Origin: Nipponacmea schrenckii
Taxonomy: Eukaryota; Mollusca; Gastropoda; Lottiidae
Direction: 5' to 3'
Assembly (NCBI GenBank): GCA_030562195.1
Contig: JAUJPP010000005.1
Coordinates: 35,699,106 to 35,763,105 of the forward strand
Length of the DNA stretch: 64,000 nt
In this document: positions 1 to 10,498 of the stretch, in pieces
Layout of the letters: each line of letters begins with the position of its first letter
Position numbering within the stretch: the first letter of the stretch is position 1
The notes under the pieces: generated by a model
What the model saw: the letters and a program-made list of their open reading frames with translations, nothing else
Told to the model about the DNA's origin: nothing
Database searches by the model: none
Program-made: the position numbers and the translations under genes

Positions 1-417
1 AAATAAACAATCATACTATTCCATAAGGTAATGATATAAAGCTGTCTGAGAGATCGGTAATTGACTAGCTCAATATTGAAGCCAATATTGTTAGAGTATT
101 CACTTATTACTCACGATCCCGTGGCAATTCGAGTTCGCGATAACAAATATTGATTAACATCCAATGTCTGAAGAACTTGTCAGAAAACTAATCATCTCCA
201 AATTTGGTAGCCTATTTCATAAACCAAACGCATGTATATAAAATATTATAAATGATAAATGTTCGTCCTGTTCTTTACCATGACAATAAGCCAGATAAAA
301 ACGAGATTCCGGGTAGCCAGAGAACGTAAATAAGAAGAAACTAGAAAACAAGGGGTCAGGAAGGTTGTCGAATCTCAGCATACAAAATAAAAAATGTTGA
401 CTGCCCCTGTAAGTTGC
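1..417. other. Intergenic, nothing recognised
   Basis: AT-rich sequence without a recognisable gene, repeat or splice-bounded open frame. It runs directly into the minisatellite that begins near 418. Confidence 0.4.
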
Positions 418-1434
418 TCTCTTTGTCTTTCATTCTTATTACTTTGCTCCTACTCTTTGACTCTCGTTCCAGGTATTTGCTCCTACACTCTTTGACTCTC
501 CTTCCAGTTATTTTGCTCTTACTCTCTTTGACTACTCATTCCAGTTATTTTGCTCCTACTCTTTGACTCTCGTTCCAGGTATTTGCTCCTACACTCTTTG
601 ACTCTCTTTCCAGTTATTTTGCTCTTACTCTCTTTCTCTACCCATTCCAGTTATTTTGCTCCTACTCTTTGACTCTCGTTCCAGGTATTTGCTCCTACAC
701 TCTTTGACTCTCCTTCCAGTTATTTTGCTCTTACTCTCTTTGAATTTCATTCCAGTTAATTTGCCCCTACTCTCGTTGACTCTTGTTCCAGTTATTTCGC
801 CCCTACTCATTTTGACTCTCATTCCAGTTATTTTGCTCCTACTCTCTTTGACTACTATTCCAGTTATTTTGCTCCTAGTCTCTTTGACTACTCATTCTAG
901 TTATTTTGCTCCTACTCTCTTTGACTTACTCATTCCAGTTATTTTGCTCCTACTCTCTTTGACTACTCATTCCAGTTATTTTGCTCCTACTCGTCTTTGA
1001 CTACTCATTCCAGTTATTTTGCTCCTACTTCTTTGACTACTCATTCCAGTTATTTTGCTCCTACTCTCTTTGACTCTCATTCCAGTTATTTTGCTCCTAC
1101 TCTTTTTGACTCTCATTCCAGTGATTTTGATCCTTCTCTTTTTGACTCTCATTTAAGTTATTTTACTTTAACTCTCTTTGACTACTCATTCCAGTTATTT
1201 TGCTCCTAGTTTCTTTGACTACTCATTCAAATTACGTTGCTTCTAATCTCTTTGACTCTTATTCCAGTTATTTTAGTCCTAGTCTCTTTGACTACTAATT
1301 CTAGTTGTTTTGCTCCTAGTCTCTTTGACTACTCATTCTAGTTATTTTGCTCCTAATCTCTTTGACTCTCATTCCAGTTATTTTGCTCCTTCTCTCTTTG
1401 ACTTTCATTCCAGTTATTTTGCTCCTACTCTCTT
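418..1434 (+). repeat. Pyrimidine-rich minisatellite, unit about 36 bp
   Basis: About 28 head-to-tail copies of a 35-37 bp unit with the core CATTCCAGTTATTTTGCTCC followed by TACTCTCTTTGACT. Because 36 is divisible by three, some frames stay open for up to 114 codons, but these are repeat products and not genes. The first part has a higher-order structure: the same three-unit block of about 105 bp starts near 446, 552 and 657. Later units are simpler and more diverged. Each unit contains a pyrimidine tract followed by CAG, resembling a 3' splice site on the + strand. Confidence 0.95.
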
Positions 1435-2908
1435 CGTCCTGATATTCGAAACTAAACCACTATCTCCAAACTACATGTCCAGCAAAGAATATTATAATTG
1501 AATCAAGTGGAGACATTTTTTTTATTAATTTAGTTCTTGAACTTAATTATCTAAATAAACACTCATTCTTATCTTCTGTCCTTAAAACGTCTTTACTAGA
1601 CGCGAGCAACTGAACAGCAATAAATTGATTGAAATATGGTTGGACGCATACTAATAAAGTACATAAATTAAATTACTTTTAACCAATCAATATGTGTCTG
1701 GCTTTATTTTGTACCAATGTGAGGCTTCAACAGTACCACGACTAACCACAATAATCCTTTCCGTTTATTTATTTATTATACAATTTACTCTCATGAATAG
1801 CAACATCTAAGTTGAATGAACAGTATATCTGGGTAGATTGGTAATCTGTTGAAGGCTTTCCGAGTTATGGCCGTTGATTTGGTAAATAATTCTGATAAAA
1901 CTTTACCGCTATCCATTAGGAAGGAGATAAACGTTCAATTCTGGTAAAAATGTCGTGACTTTTTAGTTGTAGTAAATAGTTTATTAGTTACTTGTTAATT
2001 GACAGTTTACTTATTGAATGATAATTTGTTTATCTTATGGTCTAAAACAGTTTCTTAATCGTTACTAATTGAAAAAATGGTGTTTGAATTTGACGATCCT
2101 AGGAATATTAATGATATTATAATACTTGAATAGTATTAATTATATATTCTAGTTCTTGTGATCTCGAAAATATAAAAAATAAATTAATTTAATTATAGCA
2201 AATAGTACGTATTTCAGAATATATATCTATTTTAACTGCTATTAAAATGATTTAAAATTTTTGATTTCCGACTAAAGTTATGATCATTTTTGTTTTTTAC
2301 CTGTAAACGGTTATTAATAACCCAGGCTATCTTGTGGAAAGGTCCTGTAAACGAATGACATTGCAACGAATTATGCTTGTTGGAACGTTAATGTACACTG
2401 TTGGTTGGCCAATATGATCAGTCAGTAGCCTGTGAGAAATATTTTCGATTAGTATATGTCTCTTCAGACAATCAATGGAAGTTATTTCGTGTTCAGCAAC
2501 TATAAAGAGGATAGTACATATGTTTAAGCGAACATATTGATAATTATCAAGATCGACTGATTTTCCTAAAGATTTCACCATTTCCTCGGCATTTAACATT
2601 TATCATAACGCGAATCATTTCCGGTTCATCTACCGGGAGTAATTTATCTTGAATAAATCGAGGTTATTTGACACTGAACCATAACAATGAGTTATTTATT
2701 TCCCATTGTGATACAACTTAAAATACTTGAATAATTAAATAGCGAAACGCTTGCTTTTAATGTCTACAATCTTATCTTTACGTTTGTCTGGTCGTTGATA
2801 CTGGACGATAGCTGGTATGATTTCAATAATGATATATGTTTAATCTTTCCTTGGATAGAGATATAAGCTGCTTATGTTTCTTTTTTTTTTCTTTTTTTTA
2901 TTTTATTT
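1435..2908. other. Intergenic, nothing recognised
   Basis: AT-rich sequence. The longest open frame (2327-2599, minus strand, 90 codons) has no recognisable motif, and its length is expected by chance at this base composition. A T-rich tract (about 2880-2908) precedes the repeat at 2909. Confidence 0.4.
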
Positions 2909-3248
2909 AGATACCCGGGTGGCTTAAAGCTTAATTAGAGCCAAAGTAAGCTTACTAATTGATTAATTGGGGTTTTTAATGAATAATCCATGTATTCTCA
3001 AGTTCAAAAGACCTATGTGGACGCAGAAATGCTTGTAGAATCCATTTGACTGATCTGCTTTGAAACGCTAAATTTAGACTCCATGTTTGTTCACGTGACC
3101 AAATGACGTCATATGAATGAAGGTGTATAAGAATTGATTTTGTATTTTTTATTAGTGAGTTAAAACTTATTTAAATAAATTCATAATGTTTTGACAAAGT
3201 GATATTTAAACGTTTTATTGCCTTTTGCTAGAGGAAATGGAATTTTGT
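2909..3248 (+). repeat. Dispersed repeat, copy 1 (inverted partner at 24136-24460)
   Basis: Positions about 2931-3248 match the reverse complement of 24136-24460 nearly base for base, for example around TTCACGTGACCAAATGACGT and CCATGTATTCTCAAGTTCAA. The block begins at a 21-bp motif (2909-2929, core ATACCCGGGTGGCTTAAAG) that recurs alone at 4382-4402, probably a boundary sequence of a mobile family. No open frame and no terminal inverted repeats were found, so the class (MITE, Helitron-like or other) is unknown. Confidence 0.85.
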
Positions 3249-4574
3249 TTAATTCCAACAATTGTAAGATCATTTGTGTATGCCACCTTTGGTTGAAGGA
3301 GTTTATTAGCAACGGATGCTAATGAGCTCCAATTCACGGTTAAAGGTAAAATATGGAAAGACTGGATATCCCGCGATGGCGTCTTTCCTATCACTCAGCA
3401 TTATTACGATATGAGCCTTCTAGTAAAGCTCCATTGCAAATACCGTGCATACAATCTCATGACTATCTTTTTGTTTTTACACATTTTAATTTCGGTAAAT
3501 CATCCTCCCTTTTTTTATATATATTCATTTTTTTCTGTCTAAAGTCGTTCCTTTATTGTTTTTCTGTCTAACATTGTCACAATTAAATTGTAATAAAATT
3601 ATCAATGGTATATTGCTCGTGAAACTACAAATCATTCGGCTTATATAGCAAGGTCAATTACGTGTGTGACCAGAAATACTGTCACAGAAATCGTACTGGG
3701 AATTGTCATGCTGCTACCACATCCTAGATGCAAAAATAAGTAATAAAATAGTAAGGTAAGGAAAGTGTTTACAGATAACGTTCATTATATCTAAAACAGA
3801 CGTGTAATTTAAAATGAACCATAAAAAAGTTACATAACTGCACATCCGAAATACTACATCCATCCATTTATATTATTTTAAATGAATTAAATGTATCACG
3901 AGAGAGACGGTATATATTCCGTGTTCATGATTCAATTTTAAGTAGATTTTTCAAATTATACTTTGCTGTAGGCGTGGCATAATGTGATTTGTGTACCATA
4001 ATACAGGATTTCGCGCAAGTTACTACACTGTATTACATAAAGGCTTGTGTTATCGATTTAAAAGCTAGGTACGTAGGTAAATGGCGAGTTAACGTTCGCT
4101 TCCAGCAATTGCTGATATCGCAAACTAGGTAGTTGTTGATATTCGTAGTAGTTGGATATTTAAAAGCTATTACGTTGGGGCATTTATAGCTCTTTGACTT
4201 AACCGTAACCTCATATTTATAATGAAATCAACATCTTTTATACTACATTTACAATAATTTTTATAATCTGGTTTCAGAAATGTGTGAAAACTTCAGGAAT
4301 ATAATTGGATATAAATAAAGTAGAAATATCAGTTCGATACATTCCATCCCTATAGCCGTGCGTAGAGCCTGGATAGCATTCAGATACCCGGGTGGCTTAA
4401 AGGTTTTTTATTTACTCATAGAACTAACTCATTTTATAAATATGGTCCAGCTTTTAAAATGCATAAGCTCAATATTTTGATCTATGTTTCTTTAGATTTA
4501 TGGAAATCGCATTCTATATTGGACTTATGTATGCACCTTATTCAAGATATTAACATAGACAGTTGACTGTACTG
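3249..4574. other. Intergenic, one 21-bp recurrent motif
   Basis: No gene recognised. The only structured element is the motif at 4382-4402, identical over 21 bases to 2909-2929, followed by a T-rich run. It may be a solo end of the repeat family at 2909. Confidence 0.4.
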
Positions 4575-4578
4575 TTTG

Positions 4579-4773
4579 GTAGAAGTTACCTTAACAAATA
4601 AGACTGTTCATGTTAATATTTTCAAATGTACTATTAATCTACACCATGATGCTGCTCAAAGACATGTGCTGGGGAAAACTTTTAATAACAAATTTATTGT
4701 TTGGTTCGTAACTAAGTGTGAAACAGGGGTGCCGTATGTCACCTACTACTTTTACAATCAACATTATGTTTGA
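4579..4773 (+). CDS. Candidate terminal exon, unrecognised (possibly secreted-domain fragment)
   Basis: An open frame follows an acceptor-like TTTGGTAG and runs to a TGA at 4771-4773. The roughly 64-residue product is beta-strand-like, with two cysteines (in FKCTINLHHDAAQR and TKCETGVPYV) and an aromatic end (TYYFYN). The stretch NLHHDAAQR resembles NLHYDATQR in exon 3 of the secreted-protein gene at 57795 (7 of 9 residues identical), so it could be a remnant of a distant paralogue. The distance from the preceding cysteine differs between the two (3 against 8 residues), and no upstream exon was identified. Chance similarity remains possible. Confidence 0.25.
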   Translation, partial: VEVTLTNKTVHVNIFKCTINLHHDAAQRHVLGKTFNNKFIVWFVTKCETGVPYVTYYFYNQHYV

Positions 4774-5639
4774 AATAAGAAAACATAGTAAATGGTTTTA
4801 TAATGATGGACAGAATTTGAATGGAAATACAATAAGCACCTAAGAAATAAGAAAAAAAAACAGTTTTAGTCGTAAAATACCTACCTGACTATATGTTGAC
4901 ACATTTTAAAAAAAAACATATTAAATTTGTATACATACACCCACTGAATATTACCCTTGACATTCGAACTGTATGGAGCCAAATTCAAAGCTTTGTAAAT
5001 GTAAGAACATAATCAACCAGAATGGTGGGATACTGAATGTCAGAAACTCGAGAACATGAAATATAAAATGCTCAATGTCTAATATTTCCACTCTCACTGC
5101 ATTTCTCGTAATAAACCCCTCTACAAGAAACGCATTCGAATTCACGTAAACTGCAGTGAGACACGTGCTCATTCCTGGGCGCGTAGAAATACAATAATGT
5201 CAATAACATGACTCGCCATATTGTTAGGCCTTCTACGTTTTGTCGTCTGCCGTGACCTAGATAAGCTTTTTGACTAGGCCTAGGTCAATATTTTATAGAT
5301 TTAAACTTATGAAATCAAGGTGGAAATTGAAATTTTTTAATATTTGAGAATGGAAAGTTTGATATTGGACTCTCTCCACTTACATAGTAAGCTCCACACA
5401 CTCGGGTTTTTTTTAACAGTTCTACGTTCACAAACTGCACTTTGAATTAAAACGTCAAGGGTCCAAACTTATAAATAATATCACAGAAACAAAACACACA
5501 CCTGAATCGCTCAATTTTACACTTGTTTCAAATTTTCACAACCTTTCTTTTCTCTTTTTTTTAATTGAAGCGGAATGTTTGGGACTACTAGTATATTTCA
5601 TAGCGCATGCTTAAATTAAAACCGTAACTGCAGTGAGTT
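4774..5639. other. Intergenic, nothing recognised
   Basis: No gene, repeat unit or regulatory cluster recognised. Several short palindromic GGCCTAGGCC-like words occur near 5225-5290. Confidence 0.4.
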
Positions 5640-7010
5640 CAACGTTCATTGCTTATTAGAAGCAGCCACTCTGAAGATGATCTGTTGAAATACAAGTCAC
5701 AATTTAGAGAGTGCTGTGAAACAAAGAAATCGACACAAAGATCTGATACTAATCTAATACTGGTACAAGACAAACATGTTGAAACAAAGGAGCTTTGAAA
5801 GATGATGAAGATGCACTTGAACAAAGCAAATAAAAATGTAAAATAATATGAAGGCAAATGAATGGTTCACATATTTGAAAATATCTTTACTCGGGAAACT
5901 TCTATTTTAGATGACGAATTTGAATTTGAAGTACTTGAAAAGGATACACAAACGATAAGTACAACCCAACACTTGATGCAGCAATTACCAGAACAGAAAT
6001 CAAGTCAACTGTAAGAAACTTACTGAAAAGATTGTATAATTAATGAAGTTCTGAAACATTCAATAGATAGATTCATATCGTCTCCTTATATTTAACATAA
6101 ACATGTCCCCAGGTAAGTTTCCTAATAGTTGGACCCAACTTGTAATCCATCCAATCCTAAAGAAAGGAGATCATAAAGTCCCCTCCAACTACAGGGAAAT
6201 ATCATTAAGCTCACCCATTGGAAAGTTTTTCACCAAAATATTAAATACTAGATTAGCCAATACGTGGGAAAATGAAGATATACTACTAAATACGGATACA
6301 GCATTGGCCCAAAAGTACCTGTCCAAAATCTATGATCGCCTTTATGCCTATTTGTTGATTTCTCCCGACAACAAGACTTGCTAAAATGTGTATTTATTAA
6401 GAATAACATAAGTAGTACATGTTATCAAGTAAATAAGATCAATGTATGAAAAGCTGAAATCAGATAAATTATGTCTAATGGAGTACCTTGATTGTAAGAT
6501 TGGTACTATAGGCAAGGCTATAGGCAAGTCTTTTGTTATTCGAATCATTCTTAATTGAGTTACAAGAAATATTTAAGTTTCATAACTGCCAAGGCATATT
6601 TGTAATCAAAATATTGAAAATATAATTTCACTTGAGTACGCTGATGATATCTCTGCACGCTGTAGGATATTTACAATCTCAACTAAACTGCATTCAAGAA
6701 TTCTGTGACAAATTTGGAATGTCTGTCAATTTTAATAAAACTTAAATTGTAGTTATTCGAAGGGGCGAAATCATTAAATGTGATTAAAAAAGGTACCTAA
6801 GTGGCTCTAAAGTTTAGACTGTCTCCTGCTATAAATAAATAGAAACTTAGTTGGTCAGAAGGTATCTGAACGCTCGTAGCTCAAACACAAAAATGTGCGC
6901 TATATTTTAAAACAATTTGTTAAAAATCGTAATATCGGTATCAGGGATTCATTATTTATCCTCGATAGAGTGGTTGTTCCTGTACTTTGTTACATTATTT
7001 AAATTGTATT
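5640..7010 (+). pseudogene. Non-LTR retrotransposon (LINE) reverse transcriptase, decayed
   Basis: Translating across frames gives a colinear LINE reverse transcriptase. A pre-RT segment comes first, followed by ITRTEIKSTVRNL near 5980. Next is the finger motif GKFPNSW..LVIHPILKKGD..PSNYREISL (6112-6216), typical of LINEs in which a PI.KKGD block precedes NYR.ISL. The palm motif LEYADDI is at about 6630, with a frame change just after it. Then come LQSQLNCIQEFCDKFGMSVN (6670-6730) and a C-terminal ILDRVVVPVLCY segment near 6960. Multiple stops and frameshifts, and no visible endonuclease or 3' tail, mark a 5'-truncated inactive copy. The clade was not determined; CR1/Jockey-like and RTE-like are both possible. 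Confidence 0.85.
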
Positions 7011-7640
7011 GTAAATAAAAAACATTTTAATAACAGAATAACATTAACTAGATTTAGCTGTAGTAATCATAATCTTGCAATAGAAACTGGACTATGGCAA
7101 AATTGAAACTGGACTATGGCAAAATGTAGACAGATCAGAGCCTCTCAATCTGTAAAAGTCATGACTGTCGGAAGCTATTGATTGATTGATCGATATTGTT
7201 CTTGACTTTCGAAACATTGTGAGCGCTGTATGGATCATCTCAATAAGGAAGAGGCCTATGAGTTTTCAATGTTTTGTATTCTACTAAGTTATTGCACTTT
7301 TGAAATCTTGTTGACACTTAACATTACTACTTTGTGAATTTGATTGAATTTTGATATGATTGAGTATATCAGCGAATAGTAAAAAGCCAATATAAATATT
7401 GAAGTATGTTCTTAATGATTCATTTACTGATAGCTATCATCAACCAACTGGAAAACTTGCTTTTAAAATCTTGGGTGTATTATTAAAATTTCCCTCGTTT
7501 CGAAGTATAGAGGGAAATTATTGTATAAACGGTTTTATCACTTATATGTGTTCAGAATACGAGTGATTATCATCACGTGAATCGTGAATAAAGGCGGGAA
7601 ATATGATGTATCTGTCATTCTACCAGCTTGCTTCGATCTG
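7011..7640. other. Spacer with short hairpin upstream of the DIRS-type element
   Basis: No coding sequence. A hairpin with 10-bp perfect arms (AATTTCCCTC at 7487-7496, GAGGGAAATT at 7510-7519) lies about 130 bp before the first gag start and could belong to the 5' end of the DIRS-type element. No inverted or split terminal repeat could be paired with the 3' side by eye. Confidence 0.4.
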
Positions 7641-7645
7641 TAAAG

Positions 7646-7828
7646 ATGAGCAGCGGGTCTGACAACACTGATATTGTTACCATGGAGGCTATCAACAACC
7701 AAATAACACAGGCCATATCTGCATCTCAACAAAACTTATTGAACAATTTGACAATTTTAATGGATACCAAGTTTAATACTTTCAAAAGCAGTTTACAGCA
7801 GTCACAGAAGGAGATATCTGATAGTTAA
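7646..7828 (+). CDS. DIRS-type element, gag N-terminal segment
   Basis: A frame of 60 codons from ATG at 7646 reads MSSGSDNTDIVTMEAINNQI and is rich in Gln, Asn and Ser. This is typical of the start of gag-like ORF1 in DIRS elements, and it has coiled-coil potential (long stretches of polar heptads). It ends at TAA (7826-7828), just 17 bp before the next gag segment in another frame. The two are probably one ancestral ORF separated by a small indel. There is no enzymatic motif. Assignment rests mainly on its position upstream of the zinc knuckle. Confidence 0.6.
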   Translation: MSSGSDNTDIVTMEAINNQITQAISASQQNLLNNLTILMDTKFNTFKSSLQQSQKEISDS

Positions 7829-7845
7829 GTAGAATAGAAGAAAAG

Positions 7846-8447
7846 ATGGCCGATAATTTTACTTTTAACAGAAAAGGGAATGAAAACCAGTTCAAACATG
7901 AAGCAAAGGTTTTAACCAAACTTAAGGATGCCCGATTCCATTTAGAAAAACCAGAGCTTACTATGGAAGCGGTGGAATCGGCTACAACATTGATAGCTGA
8001 AGGTATTGATTTAGTTACTGAACGTCAGAAACTGATTAAGATGGCGGATTCATCAGAACTTGGCTGGAAAATTGTTCAGGAGTATGTGTCCAACCCAATA
8101 GCAGACGATTCCGAAGACGAAAAGAAGATACAGAGGGCTTCCAATAGAGCGGAGAAGAAATTCAAAGCTGATAAGTTAAAGAAGCAATACAAGAGAAAAG
8201 CACCATATTCAAGAGAATATAAAGAGACGACGTATACTAAACCAGGATGATGTTTTTCATGTGGAAAGGCGGGGCATTGGGCGGAAAGCTGTTCTGAGAA
8301 AAAGAACTCTAAGATAAGTACTAGAAATTTTGATAATTTGTTTTCTTTAACAACGGGTATTGATTTGAATACGCCCGATTTAACATTTGAAGATAAGAAT
8401 TTGACGAATAATCGTATGATTAGTTGTTCACAAATAGTAGTTCAGTG
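7846..8447 (+). pseudogene. DIRS-type element, gag with CCHC zinc knuckle, one in-frame stop
   Basis: The frame from ATG at 7846 is highly charged and mostly helical (KKQYKRKAPYSREYKETTY), as in nucleocapsid-like gag proteins that package retroelement RNA. A TGA at 8248-8250 interrupts it. Reading through, the same frame continues at once into CFSCGKAGHWAESC (8251-8292), a perfect CX2CX4HX4C zinc knuckle for nucleic-acid binding, then runs to a stop at 8445-8447. The stop lies exactly between the basic region and the knuckle, so the truncated product would lose RNA binding. It overlaps the RT frame start at 8424. Confidence 0.85.
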
Positions 8448-9272
8448 AATGTTTCAACTAATGAAAAGAGTTCACTTGCAAGTGTGATTACACCGGTTGG
8501 AAGGCTTAGAGAACAAATTACAAATTGGTCAAACATTTCTATTAATTTGCATGTTTTAGATATAATTAAGAATGGTTATAAAATTCCATTTAAAACGGAA
8601 CAAACTGAAATCATGATTAAGAATAATAAATCAGCAAGGGATAATCCAGACTTTGTAGTTTCCGAAATACAGAAATTATTAGACAAGGGTTGTGTTTCAT
8701 TAGTTCAAAAGAGGCCAAAAGTTGTGAACCCATTAACAGTTGCGTCAAATAAGACAAAACTTAGACTAGTACTAGATTGTTGTCACATAAATCCGCATTT
8801 GTTTAAATTTAAATTTCAATACGACGACACGAAAATCGCAAGAGATTTGTTTAAAAAAGGGGATTATATTTATTCATTTGATTTATCTGGGGCCTATCAT
8901 CATATAGACATTTATGATGGACACAAAGAATTCTTAGGTTTTGCATGGGCTTTTGATGGCATCGAAAGATATTATATTTTAAACGTATTGCCTTTTGGAT
9001 TATCTACCGCAGGGTACATATTTACTAAAGTATTGAGAGAAGTTGTAAAATTCTTTAGATCGAAAGGTATTCGCATCATTATGTTTTTGGATGACGGTTT
9101 GGGAGGAAGCGATACATTCGATTCTTGTGAAAGCGATAGCATGTTCGTTAAGAACGGGTTAGAGAAACTAGGTTATTTGATTGTAATGGAAAAGAGCCAG
9201 TGGGATCCTACACAGTCTACAGTGGCTCGGTTACATTTGGGACACCTCTGTAGGCAAAATTTTTGTGAGTAA
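8424..9272 (+). CDS. DIRS-type element, reverse transcriptase domain
   Basis: The frame of 282 codons covers the RT fingers and palm. Domain landmarks: NPLTVASNKTKLRLVLDCCH (about residues 102-121, finger motif); YSFDLSGAYHHI with the first catalytic Asp at residue 153; LPFGLSTAGYIFTKV (substrate pocket); and FLDDG at residues 221-225 with the paired catalytic aspartates. The FLDDG form and SWQW-like KSQWDP segment fit DIRS-order RTs. All three aspartates are present. The frame ends early because of a frameshift near 9240-9250: homology continues in another frame through TSVGKIFVSN into the next segment. The start codon is arbitrary, as the true protein probably continued from an upstream frame. 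Confidence 0.9.
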   Translation: MFTNSSSVNVSTNEKSSLASVITPVGRLREQITNWSNISINLHVLDIIKNGYKIPFKTEQTEIMIKNNKSARDNPDFVVSEIQKLLDKGCVSLVQKRPKVVNPLTVASNKTKLRLVLDCCHINPHLFKFKFQYDDTKIARDLFKKGDYIYSFDLSGAYHHIDIYDGHKEFLGFAWAFDGIERYYILNVLPFGLSTAGYIFTKVLREVVKFFRSKGIRIIMFLDDGLGGSDTFDSCESDSMFVKNGLEKLGYLIVMEKSQWDPTQSTVARLHLGHLCRQNFCE

Positions 9273-10395
9273 CGATCGAGTCGCACGGACAAAAACGTCT
9301 TTGATAAGCTTTGTCGATTCAATTTCTAATGGAAGAGTACTTTTTAATGCAAGATTTGTAGCCAGTATAGTTGGAAAATTGATTTCAATGCAATTAGTTT
9401 TGGGACCCATTGTCAGGTTTCAGACACGATGTTTGTACGATTGTGTATTTGGAAGGGCGAGTTGGAAAGCCAGTGTGAGAATTAGCTCACAAGCACTTGA
9501 GGAACTAACATTTTGGCTCAGTTCTATTGTTGATTTAAACAAAAATGGGGTCGAAATTTGTAGACCACATGTTGAAGTGCTGTACGATTTTGAAGTATTT
9601 TGTGATGCCTAAGATGTAGGCTTTGGTGCATATTTTTGCCCAGAATTGGAAGCACATTTTGAGTGCGTGGAAGCTTACGGTAATTGGCAGGAGATCGAAT
9701 GTTCACAAAGTTCCACTTGGAAGGAACTTGAAGGAGTACATAGAGCTTTGGAAAATTTCGCAGGTCATTTGAAAGGCAGTAAAGTGAAGGTTAATAGGAA
9801 TATCGCGAGTATTTTAAAAGTAGGTAGCAGCAAAATGAAGTTGCATGGTATTGCTCACGAGATTAGAAATTTGTGCTTAAGAAACTTCATATATTTGGAC
9901 GTGTTTTGGATACCGAGAGAGCAAAATCAAAAGGCTGACGATTTGAGTAGATTGGTCGATCATGACGATTGGAGCATAATACATGCTGTATTTTTAGAAT
10001 TAAATAGCATTTGGGGAATTTTTACTGTTGACAGATTCGCTTCTAATTATAATTCGCATTGTGCTAGGTTTAATTCCAAGTTTTGGTGTCCAAACAGCCA
10101 AGCTGTTGATGCATTTTCACAGGATTGGAGTACAGACAACAATTGGATGGTTCCACTTCCTTGTTTGATTGCCAAAACTATTTGGAAAGTCATTGCAGAT
10201 AGATCTCGTGGAACGCTTATTATTCCCGAATGGAGATCAGCTCCATTTTGGCCTTTAATACACAATTGTAATTTCATTGTCCAGACAAAGATCTTGCACA
10301 GGCATAATATTATTTTGAGAGGCGCCGGAAGGAACGGCATATTCGGCGAAAGGCCTCTAAAGTTTAACATGATTGCTTTGAAAATCGAATTTTAA
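9265..10395 (+). pseudogene. DIRS-type element, RT connection and RNase H, one in-frame stop
   Basis: One frame, interrupted by TAA at 9610-9612, carries the RT thumb or connection region, then RNase H. The first RNase H Asp motif reads CDA(stop)DVGFGAYF, with the stop replacing the usual small residue. SSTWKELEGVHRALENF supplies the catalytic Glu. The third Asp motif, normally a DN pair, reads VNRNIASIL, so a catalytic Asp appears lost. The end VFWIPREQNQKADDLSR is the classical RNase H C-terminal motif. After it comes the segment typical of DIRS elements (TVDRFASNYNSHCARFNSKF, VDAFSQDW, SAPFWPL), whose role is not assigned here. The enzyme is most likely dead. Confidence 0.88.
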
Positions 10396-10498
10396 TCTGG
10401 TTATTTATTTTTAGGTTAAAATTAAGTGAACGGATCAATCAAGTTGTAGAGCAGAGTGGCATACCGGTTAAAGATGACGTTCAAGGATTGACACAAAG

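Noticed and set aside
656..1209. Open frames of up to 114 codons rich in Leu, Pro, Ser and Thr
   Set aside because: They are translations of the 36-bp minisatellite, whose unit length is a multiple of three. No start context or other exon.
2327..2599. 90-codon minus-strand frame
   Set aside because: No motif, no splice support. Several frames of this length are expected by chance in 64 kb at this composition.
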